DNA from: Tetrapyrgos nigripes
Lineage: Eukaryota > Basidiomycota > Agaricomycetes > Agaricales > Campanellaceae
Reading direction: 5' to 3'
Length of the DNA: 64,000 bases
Assembly: GCA_013368315.1 (NCBI GenBank)
Contig: JAACJM010000125.1
Span: forward strand, 62,001-126,000
Positions 31,880-45,218 of the stretch are shown here, one piece after another. Under the pieces are notes generated by a model. The model saw nothing but the letters and a program-made list of their open reading frames with translations. It had not been told where the DNA came from and searched no databases. The position numbers and the translations under genes were made by a program. The stretch's first letter is position 1. Every line of letters begins with the position of its first letter.

Positions 31880-33700
31880 CCTGCTTCAATAGTGAAAACG
31901 TATCCGCCGGTGAGTTGATAGAAAGGGCTTGAATCAAGGGAAGGGCAGTAACGCGAATAGGGAAGACGTTGGAAATGGGATCGTCATTTATCTTGAGTGC
32001 TAGGGAGAGGAGGCGTTGACGTAGGCTCTGTATAAGAGTAAGCGCTTAACGAACAACAACAGAACCGAAAGAAAAAAAGAAAGAAGAGGAAAAAGAGAAG
32101 AGGGAAACACGACGCTGACGACAAGGGAAATCGAAAGCGAAAACGTAAAACGTGCATGAAACCAAAAATGCAACTCACCACGTTAGAAAACATAAGAGGA
32201 TTGGACGAGCAGGACAAGTGTTGTCCATCAAAGCCAAAACCGCCGACGGGCGTCAGTGAAGGGTGAGGAAGGGTGAGGAGGAAGATGGGAGTACTGAGGA
32301 TACGGATCCAAGCTTATTGCTGAAGTGGAGGAAGACGACGACAACATGTCGCCAAAACGAAGAGGAGGTGCGAGGGTTTTGAGGAGGTCTGCGGATAGCG
32401 AGGATAAGGTTGATATCTTCAGTCTTCATCACTGTTCAGTGGTTCTCGAAGCCGATTTCGTATAAAACTGAAAAAGTAATAACCTGGTCAGTAGATTGAA
32501 GAAAACAAATTAAGGGAGGCGTACCGCCGTAGGGGTCTCTTTTGAGGAGAACATAGAAATTGCGGTAATAAAGGCAACCAACAAGAGCGAGAGATAAGAC
32601 GATAAACGAGAAGAAGAAACAAGAACGAGATAGACAACGCACCAGAAAAACACCACTACACCGTTGCTACCGGCTTCTATCCTCTGCAGTCAATTGACTT
32701 CCAACGTTGTATTATCGCGAGTAGAGGTCTCCCTGGAATGGTGGGCGAGGATGGAGCAAAGAGGAAGAAAAGAGGAGAGGGGGCTGTAGTGAAGGACGGA
32801 GGAGGAGGAGCTGGGACCAAGAACAAGACGGCAACCTGAGGTAAAAGTCGACGCAAATCTGGTCGGCGGAAAAAACAATTCGGACAGAAAAGCCGATAGA
32901 GCAAAAGCTACGGGAGCTTTCGACATAGCCACAAGCAGAAACCGAGTGTAAAGAACTCAGGCTCATTCTTCGGCCTCGTAAACTAAACAAATCTTTCCAT
33001 CGTGACGTTCTACAGCTCCATAATCCAATGTAAAGTCTCAAAGGAATCCACCCAGTGTTCCTACGAGTCGGACCCAACACACTGGGGAGCGAGTGAGCAA
33101 GAAGAGTGGGAAATCGAACCAAGCGAGAGGCGAGTGGGAGGTCGAGCAGTCGCTTCTGTTTCGCGAAATTGAGGATTAGAATCATGAACCAACGTTGATA
33201 GGATGGATACAGCGTACCTCGGCAATGAATGAGCTCAGAATGGACGTTAGAGGGTAGAAAAACATGGTCAGATTAATCCGAAAACCGAGAGACGGAGCAA
33301 GAGTTAAACGTTAAACGTTACCCATGTCCGCATCATAAGCTGAACCACAATACATAGGTGCAAGATAGGAGAACGACGTTGAAGGACTTGAAAATTTGGA
33401 ACGAATATTGGTAGTTGAAGGGTGACCTTGCCATCAGAGATGTTGACGGAGTCTTTTCGGGCGGATATGAAAGAGTCCTTGCGCCGTTCGACAAGTTTAC
33501 CAAAATTCGACGAAAAAACCTTGAAAAATGATGGAGAAAGGTGGTCTGTAAGCGGTTGAGGGAGTCGTATGCCTAGACAAACGGACAAGATGTTATACCT
33601 CGGCGTAAGTAAGCAGAGCATAATCAAGAGAGAGAGAATAAGACGCACCGGGAAGGACCTACTCAACTCTCTTCGAAAGCTAAAGGTACGTCCAACCAAA
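31880..33700 (-). other. Unidentified multi-exon candidate gene
   Basis: Several minus-strand segments look coding and have plausible splice sites, but the model is incomplete. They include 33690-33650 (FSFRRELSRSFP before a gtgcgt donor), about 33110-32980 with LDYGAVERHDGKICLVYEAE, about 32270-32181 with GGFGFDGQHLSCSSNPLMF ending at a gtgagt donor, and about 31992-31880 with INDDPISNVFPIRVTALPL. I could not assign a family. Conserved-looking, non-repetitive peptides argue against chance. Confidence 0.35.
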
Positions 33701-33849
33701 CAGAAAGTTAAGGTCGAGTTAGTCGAGTCAGATCAAGGCCTAGAAGTATGTACATATCTCGCTTCCCCTGGTATCTCTGCAGCGATCGATCGCGCACTGG
33801 CAGCCTCAGGCAGGCATTGTTTATATAGGCATAGATCCCCGTGAATATT

Positions 33850-34773
33850 ACGATGTGCCTTCTCAATGATCAGACCCTAGTAAGGCCTACCGGTGAGTGT
33901 TACTTGAAAGCGAGACTAGCGGTATGTACTAACCAAGACTGTTCTGTGGCATTACTGACATGACTGACAATGACAAGTTGCGTGTATAAAACAGCTTATA
34001 GCCCTTAGTCGTGTGTATATGTAGCAGGCGCAGACGGACAGGTTATGAAGGAGATGTGGGCCACCACTGCGTATGGCAATGACGAGGCCCAAAGGAAAGG
34101 GAGTAAGTGGCGTCGAGCGTTGTCAACTACTTCGGTACTGGCTTCTATCAATTCTATCAGATTCCGAGCCGGAATGTAAGCATGCTGCTTACGCGCTGGC
34201 CTCCAAGGTGGACGTGGAGTTCCCAGGGTTCCTGTAGTGTCTATATATAGTTCCGAGGTTTATGAAGTAGTATTACTTCATAAATCTGCCTTTTAGTGCA
34301 GTGGCACAGGCCTCGGATCAATTATGTGCGTACACGGAAAATTAGTAAGAAAATCCCGAGAAAAGCGTATATCTAAATTGCATAGCTTCACGCGGAAGTC
34401 TCAAGTTATAAGAACAACTCCATAAAGGGTCTCGTAACGCTGTAACCTTCATGGATGATGAGCAGGGATGAGCAAGTGCAAATGATGATGGGCGTCAAAT
34501 CGGTCCAGGCGTTGGAGACCACGCGTTTTTGCGGTAACAGCGGACCTAGCGCACACCGCCACACGATTCGCCAGATTATAAGAACGAATCCCTAAAGGGC
34601 CTCAGAATAGCCCTTGACCCTAGTCTCTAGTCTCTCCCATACCTAGCCTACCTCTATAATATCCCTCTCCCTCTCCAGCCTACGGAGCATCTCCCTCTTC
34701 GGCTGGAATTTCAGCACGAAGCCCGGCCAGAATCCGGTCCCGTCGTCCACTGAGCGCTGTGTCGAACAGTGCC
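33850..34773. other. Intergenic
   Basis: No gene. A short partial direct repeat (TATAAGAAC...CCTAAAGGG) occurs near 34409 and 34575. Confidence 0.35.
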
Positions 34774-36517
34774 ATGGATGCCGCTCGTATGAATTTGCAC
34801 AAAGTCATTGGGTACGTGCTACCTACTACTTAATTACATAGACGCTCCAAGTTTTATCTCATTGCTGAGACACATCAACCATCGTTTATCCTCGGAAAAC
34901 AGGACAACGCTCATAGGAACATGGTTGAACTTGATGTTGTTTGTGTTAGTGATTGACCAGGTGAGTAACAGTTTTCTTTTTCTGAACAGTTTATGGTTTT
35001 CAGAGTCAGAGCCTGGGCCTCATCTCTCTCGAATTGGACTCTTGACACGTAACGCATATAAGGACTGACATATATGTATGTCTAGGGTTTGTATTACTTT
35101 CGCCGCTACCACCGTAGCGACAGAATTGTCGTCAAGATTGCTGTCTTTGCTGCCCTTGCCTGTGATATGGCTTCGATAATCGCAGATTGCGCAGACGTCT
35201 ATCTGGTGAGTCGCATATTTGCACAATTGCATACTCAGCGCCTGATTTCACCAAATCACTTGGATACAAGAATGCTGTCACCTTTCAAGGTGGGTACATT
35301 GACCGGTACCGCTATTACTCATTTTTTTCCTGAGTTCGATTCAAGAAAATGTTAACTTTGAAGCTGATTCGATGCATCATGGCCCATGGGTGGCACAGGA
35401 AAGATAGATGCTCTACAAACGCGACAATGGTAAGTTAAGAAAATGATTTTAGTAAAATGAAACGCCATTCGAACAACTTACTCATACTCATGAACTTACT
35501 GTTTGACGATTGCACAGGCCTAAAAGCATGCACCTGGCTGCCACTGGTATCTCTGCATCGATCGTGCAAACATTCATGTTGCATAGATATTGGTCCTTGT
35601 AAGTATGTTTTGAGTTTATCTGCATTCAACTCATTACCTGACCTATTTTGCTTGGCTGAAGAACACGAAGAAAAGTGCTTGCAAGTGCCGTAGGACTTGT
35701 GATACTCTCGTCAGTAAGTACTGTTTTCAAGCACAAGGGTAGCTCCCTTGATCATGAAATAATGTTCAATAATCATGACTGGCTGGGATCATAAAAGTTT
35801 GCAAGTACCTTGTACCTCACCATCATTAGCATTTTGTTCCAATCCCGAGGTAATGTTCTACGTATAGAAATGTTGCCTGCGGCGATGTAAGTTTCAGGTT
35901 CTGTGTGGTGTCTCGTACCTCACAAACTTATTCCGTTCTCCCTTATGATAGTTTGTGGTTATTAACCGCAATTGTGGCGGATCTATTAATCGCCCTACTC
36001 TTGGTCTTGTATTATCAAACGACTGACCATGACAGGACGCTCAGATCTTCATCTGAGTGAGTCCCCTTCCCACTTTGCAAATTCTGTGATGATTAGCTTA
36101 AGATGAACAAATTCCTTTCTTTTCAAACTTTCTTTTCAGACTCATTCGCCGTCTAGTAATCCTCGCACTCAAAACCGGCTCTTTCACTGCACTGATTGCA
36201 GTGCTAGCTCTTGTAACTTATGTGACTGATCTTCAGAGTAATGGTATGTCCTATGTCCTATCCTCTCTCCCCTCATTTCCATTGTCATGGGACATTAACA
36301 TTTGGCCTCATTGACCTTTTGGATTGAAGTCACCTTGATATTTGGCTACTGTATGGGCCGTATCTATTCATTGACGCTCTTTTATAACCTGAATATTCGT
36401 CGGAAGCTGATCAATCGCACGAACACGAATCCCGCTGATCTTCTGTATATACATATACCTGATTTGGAGGAGGAGGAGAGTCGAAGTGTTGTCCCGAATG
36501 TGGAATCGAGGTCGTAG
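34774..36517 (+). CDS. DUF6534-family multi-pass membrane protein
   Basis: Exons read by eye: 34774-34811, 34903-34960, 35086-35205, one near 35395-35429, 35518-35598, 35662-35713, 35798-35886, 35952-36056, 36140-36243 and 36330-36517. Introns are short GT-AG. The product has about seven hydrophobic helices: LIGTWLNLMLFVLVIDQ, then AALACDMASIIADCADVYL, ATGISASIVQTFMLH.YW, VLASAVGLVILSS, LWLLTAIVADLLIALLLVLY, TALIAVLALVTYV, and the family's closing segment MGRIYSLTLFYNLNIRR. That is followed by an acidic tail. These are hallmarks of the DUF6534 proteins that are expanded in Agaricomycetes. Their role is unknown; the topology is receptor-like. The joint between exon 3 and exon 4 does not keep frame in my reading, so one small exon may be misplaced or the gene may carry a lesion there. 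Confidence 0.78.
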
Positions 36518-36917
36518 AGGGACCGAGTAGTTACTACTAGTATACATACATAACTAGTAGGGAAATTTGGCTCCGAACCGGACAGTAAAGTAAGAATGAT
36601 TCTTTAATGCATTCGGTTCGGCAATTCGGTAGTTCAAATGGATTGAAGTGAAGTACGCAAATATGTAAATATAAGATGAGGATGTCCAGTGACTCTCGTC
36701 AAAGAGCCAGCCTCAGTAAGTACTTTGATGAAGTGGGTGCGGGCCAGCGCTAACTCACCGCTGTCTCTGCGCGGGCAGATCGTGTGGGGAGGGTGGCACA
36801 TTGACTCAAGATATACACTCCTGTCACAAGAATCATCGACTTTTTCATGAGTGAAGGAAGTATAAACGTCAATACTTGTACACTTTCAAAATTCCACTCG
36901 TCTTTCCGAGTTATTCT

Positions 36918-38555
36918 TTACAGAATAGCCATCGCATTGGGCGGACTTGCGATCCCTCCAGCCATGTTTAAGTTCTGAAGTGTAAAGAAAAAGGTGAACC
37001 TGTTCAGCCTGTGGCAAGTCTCTGCCAAGGTTTCCAAATCCAGGAATTCCACTGATCATCGCAAGAATCAGTATGCATTCGAAAGAAACTTGAATCCAAC
37101 CAAACTCACCCAAACTCTGCCCCCACCCCCCAATAAAAATCTGATGCAAACTCCTCCTAACCCCTTTATCCGTGAAACCCGGCTCCGTACTCATAACACC
37201 CCCAAGTGGACTCATTTCCACAGTCGGATTATCACTCCCCACCAAACTAGCCTTCTTCTCCCATATCCACCTCAACATACTATGACTCGGCTCAATTCCG
37301 ACCCAAGCGGCGTTTTCTCCTGTTCTAAATGGTAAAACTTGTTCTTGTGCAACAGGGAGCGAGATGTATTGTTTCATAAATCCTGTTCGGATGATGAGGA
37401 AGTCGCCTGGGCGGGAGAAGTTGGTTGGGGAGAGGTTTTGCCAAGAGAGCACGGAGTCGAGGTCGGAGGGGGTTATGTTTACGGACTATGGACAGATGAT
37501 GGTGTTGGACGTTAAGCTTCTAAGAGTGGTATGGAAAGCAGGAAAATTAAGTAAATACTCACCGAAAAAGCGTCGAACGTTTCGTTCCTAGACTCCTTCC
37601 ATCCTGCCCAGTCTAGCAACACACCTCGTCCAGCTATACCCTTTTGAGCAGCATCTTATTCATTACAGGTGACTACGCGCGCATTTGAAGTAAAATAAGC
37701 GCACTCACTTTGAATTCCAAGTGTTTTAATCCGAGCGGGAGATACGATATCATTAAGAGAGATGAGATCGTTGTAAAACCTAGAATCCGTACGCCTTTAT
37801 GATTAGATCCTTGGACGGAATGAATTTAAGCTCACTGATACGTCGAGACATTAGCGTTCGTTGAGTATGGAAAATGTCTCAAACCGTCGAACTACGTCGA
37901 CACTTGCGTATTAAGAGAAATGACATCGTCTTGATAGCCTTCGAATGGGATAATCGCTAATACAAGGAAGGTGAGTACTTATGCATTTACTGAAAAGACA
38001 AAAGAAGTGAAAGAATGGTGAACGCACCGTGTATCAACTCTGGCCTCATAGGATTCAGAGGCGGATTCGGAATCTCCAGCTCCAAGTTCATACTAATAGC
38101 TATTCCCTCTTTAATTTCCCCCCTCGCTGCTTTGATCGTATCTTCAGTAATATGATTGAGCGCTCCAAGCTCGTCTTTAGGTCCCTGTCAATGTCCGTGT
38201 ACATGGAAGTATCACAACGCATTTAGCTAGATTATTTCACTGCTAGAGAGATCGAGCAAATATGTAGAATAGTACTCACCCAAACTCCCCAAGCAGCTTT
38301 CGTCGGAAAAGATGGATCCAGAGGAAGCTCATCGTACGTAGGCCAATTAGCATACATATTCGACGAGAGACGTGGATGACCGACTTGTACGCCTGCGATT
38401 GGATTGGGATGGTGTACACCAATGAGATCAGGGCCAGGAGGCTGAGTATCAAAGTCATGAAGTGAAGATGTTTCAAATTCAGAAGCATCGTGAACAGTGG
38501 TTGAGACGAGTTGAGATGATGGGGCCCGGTTCAAGGTCGCAAAAGTGGAGCTCAA
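36918..38555 (-). pseudogene. Cyclase-family (PF04199-like) enzyme with one in-frame stop
   Basis: Seven exons: 38555-38280, 38184-38028, 37956-37836, 37779-37709, 37654-37563, 37485-37110 and 37021-36918. Every junction keeps frame with consensus splice sites. The product would be about 395 residues and resembles fungal putative cyclases related to kynurenine formamidase, metal-dependent hydrolases of amide or cyclic bonds. It has YDELPLDPSFPTKAAWGVW, LGALNHITEDTIKAA, FDGLRHFPYS, GIAGRGVLLDWAGW, GDFLIIRTGF, WVGIEPSHSMLRWIWE and the closing MAGGIASPPNAMAIL. In exon 3 the conserved position before FDGLRHF is a TAG codon (37892-37894) where the family usually has Gln. A CAG to TAG change would explain it. 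All else looks intact, so the lesion is recent or an error, or the gene is a fresh pseudogene. Confidence 0.82.
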
Positions 38556-38559
38556 GAAG

Positions 38560-39880
38560 AGAATGGATCCTCCCTGTAGGCTCTAGCAATGCCCTTACAG
38601 CTCCTCCGCGAACCCTGTTACTAAATTTGACCTCGGGACCTGAGGTGGGATGACACGAGCTCCTGACCAGACATGCTATCGCATACGTATATCTGAGCGA
38701 GGAAGTCAGGAAGGACGGAGGGACGGATGTCCTTATGATCCCTTCAGCCCCACAGCTATAACGGCATCGATACCCAATATCCTCGTGCGTAGGATATTGT
38801 GAGTACTAATATTTTTTGCTATAGATGACTTGTCGTTGAAATTTGCTACTAGATAAATGCTCTTGCTCTTGTCTCCGATGGTTGCATCGTCTAAAGTTCG
38901 TTCGAACTGATGACCTTGATTAGACACAGCTTTGATAGTCTGAAAGGTTTTAGGTATCCAAAAGTCTTAGTCATTGTTCTATTGGGGAACGTGAATACTT
39001 ATTACGAGACCCTGTTAAGGGAGTTGCAGTGTGCCGTTTCTGCGTGTGGTTAGGCTGAATCGCTTCTCTTCATGATAGCAATTAGCAACGCATTTAGGCT
39101 TTATGCGTCGAATACGTTGCCGAAGTCGAGAATAGTAAGTGAGCGGATGATAGCGACAACTTCCCAACCTGAAGGACAGGGAAGCAAGGAGAATTGATCT
39201 AGGATAAGAAAAATCGAGCCTCCATCGATGATTCATTGACTCACCAACAGTGATGTTAGAAGACAGAGGCTTTCTGAAGTCCAACACGGGTGGCATATCG
39301 AGTTTAGTGACTTACTGCTACCATGAAAAGCAGAGGAAGCAGGTTGAAAAGTTGATCAACGTGTGTAAGTCTCGCTCTCGAGCGCTTTGACTTAGATTTA
39401 GCCACTCCCTTGTCGAAAGCCATGAAGGACTGTAAGGAAAGTAGCTTGCACTCGTATCAGTTGTGATGGCGGTGACGGAGAAGGGACAATGGCCCGCAAC
39501 TTTACACGTGGCAATTTGAGGCGGGAATTTACTAAACAAGCCTCTTTCAAACTAGCAAAAGAATGACTCAGAGTACCATTCTGGACTGTTCTAGGAAATG
39601 ACAGACCAATTCTACAAAGCTATTAGAAATGTACTGAAGGTGTTGAACGGTGTATACCTATGACTTATACAAGAAAGTAAATCTACGTATACAATCTCCT
39701 CAGCCACGGCCAGCGCCTTAGGCAACTTTCGCCAGAAATTCTGTCTGAGCTGAAGAAAATTGAGGCTCTATTGATCGGCAAGAAAGCTAACATCTACAAA
39801 TGTAATCTAGACGATAGTGATTATATTGACGGCTTTACTCGTACATGGTTGAACAACTTCATAACTCTCCCAACTGCCCA
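38560..39880. other. Intergenic
   Basis: Probable promoter of the cyclase gene and 3' region of the F-box gene. Short frames on the minus strand (38927-38733, 39296-39015, 39539-39318) show no features I can support. Confidence 0.35.
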
Positions 39881-39885
39881 GGGAT

Positions 39886-42800
39886 TCATCGGAAAACAAA
39901 CTGTTGATGACTCGGTTCCTCCCCTTCTTCACATCCCAACGATTCCAACGATTCTCGCAAATGAAACGCTGCTCGTCTCGGTGGCCATCGTTCCAGCTCC
40001 AACCCAGACGCTGTAGTAATAAAACTGTGGGAGTCTCCGACGTATAATGAGCCTTGAAGATGTCCATTGGAATAGGCATTCGTACTGGAGCCTCCTCTAT
40101 CCTTTTCAACCAAACTCGAGGAAGCGGGCGGAGATGCAGATGTGGATACAGAAGCAGGTCTCGTCAAACTCTTCGAGGACCCGCTCGCATACCCATCCCT
40201 TCCATGGCTGCTGTCTCTTCTGATGGAAGCTGGCATCGATCCAGCACCCGACGTCGACCTAGGGCGCGAAGTTGCAGGTGCAATAGGTATAGGTGTATGC
40301 CTCGGTGGGACACCCGGACCACTTATACCGTATGGCCCTGTGGTATGAAGATGAGCATGGGAATGGGAACGGGACAACGAAGGGGGTACGGTCTGTCTGT
40401 TATCGGTGTAGATGCGAGGATACTCAGCAGTATGCGAGGAAGAGTACAAATGCAACGAAAGAGGTCTAGAGCGCGGTGATCCTGAAGTAGACACCGGTGC
40501 CGAAATTGACGTCGGTGCCGTTGAAGGGAGTGGTGGATGTGGTTCTCTTCTATACCCTGGAACATTATTGACAATTGTCCAGTATGCTCGTCCTACACGG
40601 ACAAGTCTCACCATTGGAAAGCCGTGCTCGACAATGTGAGCGACCGTTTGAGAGATTTGAGATGATGAGGAGTAAGAAGGGAAGTCGGGAAGAGAGATGG
40701 ATAAGAGTGAAGGGGGGACACCTGGACGAAGTTGCTGTAAAGTAAAGAAATCAGCATCAGTCAACAGTCGCTGGAGAAAAAGAAAATCAGACTCACGTTT
40801 AAGAAAGTACAGACCTCCTTCTCCCCTTTCCCTCCCATTCCCAACCCACCCACCTCCCCAAGCCCATAGACCTCTAGCCTCACGACAGCCCTTGGAACTA
40901 GCCACATACCCAAACTGGGGGCTAAATCCCTCGGATACGTCATACTGAGTCCCTTCAATCCAGTCAGGGAAGGTAGGACACCCCAAATAGACGAGTCGAA
41001 GCCTAAAGAGGCTAAGAAGACAGAGGTAGAGTGCTGGTGGTTGCAGGAATCACCAAGACTCACAGTCAGTCCAAGCGTCTTCAACTCCTTCCGGTCTCGT
41101 AGGAAGTCGGCTATGGACGGGAAAAGGTCTTTATCGACAGTAATGTCTTCGACGTTGGCTGTACCGCCCGTACCCAAACCCCCGCCGATGGTGGTATGGA
41201 TATGGACCCAAAAATGCCTCAGGAAAGGGATAGAATGGGATAAAGCCCGAAAGTGGGATGAAAGGCCAAGTCCAGCTTCTTCCTCGTTGGCTGGAACGGA
41301 GAGTTTGAGCGTGAGCTTCAAGGATTCGAGTTGTCTTCCATGTTGAAGGATATCAGGGATACCCACTGGTATGGACATAGACGTCGAGGTAGTGATGGGG
41401 ACGGATGGACCTGTAGTGGCGAAGGGTAAAGTAAAAGCAACATGAGTCATATTGCGGATGGCTAGACAACCGGAATGCGAATGGGAATTAGAGGAAGCCG
41501 AAGATAAAGACTCAGAGACGGAATCTGTATTAGAACCAGACTCTGGTAGCGAGAGTGCGACAGTTTGGAGGTGGGAGCGATTTTGGAGAAGGAAAGAGGA
41601 CAGTGAGGTCGCCGACGTCGACGTCATCGTTGGTACGGCTATCGGTATCAAGGATGGGGACGCGCTTGGGCCGGCAGTATGTTGGCGGGAAACGAGGCGA
41701 GAAGAACTGCGAACCTCATATGCGAAGTGGTTCAAATGACTAAACGTCACCGTTGACCAGTCGATATCAATCCCTGCCTCTGGCCAGTTGTCGTTACAGA
41801 GTAAGTTGATGGATATGGACAACCCCCTCAACCGTGGATGGCTCGCCTGAACCATATGGAGGAAAGGAAGTAATAATTGGGAGTGGCATTGAGCTTGAGG
41901 ATGAGTGTGAATATGGTTGGAATACAAAGACGAGGACGATATCGAGATATGGACTTGATGCAAATTGGGGAGCTTGGGGATAGCGTTTGAAAGAACACCT
42001 GTCGAACAGTGAAGTAATTTAGTCAACATTGGGGAAGGAAACAAGTAAATGAAAGAAACAGAAAACGTGAAACGGAAGAAGAAAACGAAGGTAACGAATT
42101 AGAATGCTCACCCATCTGAAAACTATTCCCCATCTCAAATCCTCCATCGGCGTTGACGTTGAAGAAAATCCTCAACGTCCTGACATTCCCCGCAAATGCC
42201 CCATCCGTGATTATACGAGTGAGGATGTCTGCTGTTCTTTCAGCTTGGGATGGTCGAATGGTTTCTGGAGCATAGTACGAATACGAGGGGTGATGTTCAA
42301 GTATTGATGTCGGTGTTGGTGGGGATATGCGTGCCCGTGTCCGTCCTAACGGTCCAGAAGAAGTGGTCATACTTGAAGAAGCCAAAGCAGCTGTGAAGCT
42401 TTCAGATTTACATCTCACATTTCCTGCCAAGGCCGTCTCGATGGAGCTGGGATTAACCGACGCCGAGGTCGTTGGCACTGGTCCAGAGCTGTAAGGGTGA
42501 TTGTCATCGAGTACTGCGTCATCGTCAATGAAGGAAGAGCTGTTGTAAAATCTATCAATGAATGACGCCCTTGGAGCATTTAGCCAGCAACACTCACCCA
42601 TCCTCATCCCCATAGTACTCGCATCCGTCACCGAAATGCAAATCGACCCTTCTAAACAACCTATCCGCTGCTATTCTCGACAAAGCCCTGTTCATCCCCG
42701 TAAACACCCCTCCAGGCCCACTGTATACCCCTACTAACGGGCTCGAGGTTAACCCAGGTCCAGGCCCAGGAACCCACAACAACATAATTAGATCCCTCCT

Positions 42801-43866
42801 CGTCAAGAAAGAAACGATTTCCTTCCATATCTCATCGGAGAACCTGGTGAGAGGATGTCGCCGGTGTGGATGGTGTGGGTAAAGGAAGGGTGGAGAGGAA
42901 GGGCCAAGGAGCTAGGGTTTGGTACGGAGTAATTGGGAGATGAGAATGGGGAAGGGAAGAGCGTTGGTAACAGCGAGGATCACAGGTCGGTTCCGAGGAG
43001 ATGTTAGTGACGACACCAGGGTGAATACATTGTTACATGGTTATGAGTAAGGTTCATAGGAGAGGGAGAAAGAATCAAGTCAATGTGAGTTTGACCTGTG
43101 CATACGTTATACAACACGAAATAGACGCACCTTTTCGACGTTGACAGACCTCTGATGAAGGAGAGCTTTTGCTTCGGGATTGTCTGGTTCGGCGACGAGC
43201 GCTGCTTGAAGATCTGGATGCAATATTGTTAGATACGAGTATCAATGGTGATAGAAGTTTTAAAAAATGAAGATATGTGGTCTGGACAAAGCCTAGACTA
43301 ACACTACGCAATAGAAAGCTCGAGCGACCCTCCCACAAACGTCCAATAAGATGACACCAAATGAATCCATATACTCACCTTCCTGTGCCCCAAAGATAGA
43401 CCCAGTACTCAATCTCGCTCTGGCCCTCAAGATTCTAGCTTTGGCTGTGTTCTCCGCGGAAAGGGTGGATACTTGGAGACAGGACTGGATGGCGTTCTCA
43501 AAGACAGTACGGGAGCGGCTATTTGAGAAGGAGAGCACAATTAGCGAGTGAAACGACAAAAACGAAGGGAAGGGGGAAAATGAATGAAATGAAAAACGGA
43601 TTTAGGACGGAAACGGAGCATGGTGATTGGAGGAAGATGGCCAAAAGCGAATTGAGGATCCAGACCTATGACGCGTCCGGTCCCATTGTCATCCAGCTGC
43701 CACTGATAGGACGAGGGAGAAACAGAAAAGTAGATATGTATACGCACCCTTCATACCCAAGACTATTCATCGCGTAGAGTAGCAAGTCAGCTTTTTGGTT
43801 GTCCGACAGACACGACGAAACATCACGAATACTGGCATCTAGGATTTTTGGGTTGAAGACGTTCAT
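39886..43866 (-). CDS. TPR-F-box protein with leucine-rich middle and Ser-rich tail
   Basis: Seven exons: 43866-43748, 43518-43379, 43213-43131, 42911-42598, 42551-42112, 41998-40797 and 40734-39886. All phases agree. The N-terminus carries TPR-like helices (TVFENAIQSCLQVSTLSAEN, AKARILRARARLSTGSIFGA, LQAALVAEPDNPEAKALLHQ). Exon 4 gives an F-box (RFSDEIWKEIVSFLTRRDLI), which in this fold binds Skp1 of SCF ubiquitin ligases. The long exon 6 has leucine-rich repeat-like patterning (LHQVHISISSSSL, LESLKLTLKLSVP, LKTLGLTVSLG), the usual substrate-binding part. The last exon opens with a conserved-looking LPDFPSYSSSSQISQTV and VRVGRAYWTIVNNVPGY, then a Ser/Pro/His-rich low-complexity tail. About 1,050 residues. 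The role is inferred from domains; substrates unknown. The first intron (43747-43519) is long for this locus and could hide a small exon. Confidence 0.75.
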
Positions 43867-44149
43867 AGAGGGCCTTCTGGTTGTGGTTTCGTTGTGAAGC
43901 AGGTCTTGATGGTTTGGGTTATATACATATCGCCGTGTCAAAGTGCTATTTCTGTGTGAAAGAGAAGCGATCGGAAGGAAACGGAGACGGGAAACGTAGA
44001 GGTCTAGAACGAAAGACAGGCACAGCACCTAGCGAAAGTCGCCGCCAAGTTGTCATGAGCTTCCTCGGCATCCAAATGCGTATATTTCGCTATAGAAACT
44101 CGGAGGCATACAATTCGTATCTGACTAGAGTCCGTCCCGCCAACGAGAT

Positions 44150-44860
44150 TTCAGAATGACGAAGAAAACAGGTAGCTTTGAAAGTTTACAGTCCAAGAAC
44201 ACCTGGAGTCTATCGTTAGCGTCCATTCGTAGCTATGGTGCAGAATGAGAAATACATGCCCCAAATCCGTTCGTCTAAGCATTTTTCCCGCAAACATATA
44301 TTGGTCCTCGGCAACCAATCCAAGAAACCGCATTTCAATTTCCTATTCATTTCTTTCATGTTCCTCATGGCAGCGAATTCCAGAGGAAACGTCCAGGGCT
44401 TTATAGCAAGAGTTATACAGAACTGTACGAGCCTGTTTGGCAGCGACGGGACGCGCATCAGGATGTTCTAATGGATTTCATCCTAGTCGCATGTAAGCTT
44501 AACCGACCTTTCGCCGTGAGCATGAAAGTTAGACCAGCGGGAAGGGAAACGACTGACGGAGTCGCTCGGCACATGTAGTCGCAAACGAATGCGTAGGGCC
44601 ATTGAGAAGAGGGAGGGAGGAAGCAGTGTTGAGGGCAAAGGAGATTCGGAGCTATCTCAAGCGCATTTCTGTAGCAGATGAATTGTCAGTAACGAGCGAA
44701 GCCGAGCCAGAGAAAGTAGAGAAGACTGCCTGCAGCAACAAAAAGGATTCGGGAGAGAAAAGGAGAAGAAACACGTCAAATAAATAAAAACCACTCACCT
44801 ATTAAAGACCCATGAAAAACATAAAATGTCTTCCGCCGCTTCTTGTCCATCCTGCCCGCA
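44150..44860. other. Intergenic, no gene supported
   Basis: Open frames on both strands near 44216-44471 overlap each other and show no domain. The plus frame 44602-44787 is lysine/glutamate-rich and unlikely to be a gene. Confidence 0.3.
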
Positions 44861-44869
44861 CTTGGTGTG

Positions 44870-45218
44870 CTAGCATGTTTGACCCAAATTGCGGTCTGTG
44901 TTATCGGTAGGATGCAGCAGCAGTTTTTCGTGAGTCTTGATGACGATATAGAGTGTGCCGGTGCGTAGAAAGAGATGAGACATCACGACAGACGCTAGCA
45001 GAGCTGTACTAGATAGTCTTGTACGACATTCATGAGCCTGAGCAGACTGTAGCAAACGGTATGGTGAGTACAGAAACTCTAAACGTGACCTCACGATAAG
45101 GAAACTCACCAGACATGCAGTGGAGCCAATAATGAAGTTTAAAGGAGAACAAGGCGACGAAGCTGAGGATGGTGGAAGTGTAACGGAAAAGGGTGGTCGA
45201 GTGTACAGCCACTGTCAA
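44870..45218 (-). CDS. Possible small two-helix membrane protein
   Basis: Minus-strand frame from about 45218 (MTVAVHSTTLFRYTS) has a hydrophobic stretch ILSFVALFSFKLHYWLHC. A GTGAGT donor after LHCM (near 45110) and an acceptor GCTACAG near 45051 would join it to a second exon with LLASVVMSHLFLRTGTLYIV and a polar tail ending at 44870. I do not recognise the family. The splice signals and two helices favour a real gene, but the 5' end is uncertain and could lie further upstream. Confidence 0.35.

Noticed and set aside
39886..42044. Plus-strand ORFs antisense to the F-box gene
   Set aside because: They mirror codon structure of a well-spliced minus-strand gene and have no domains.
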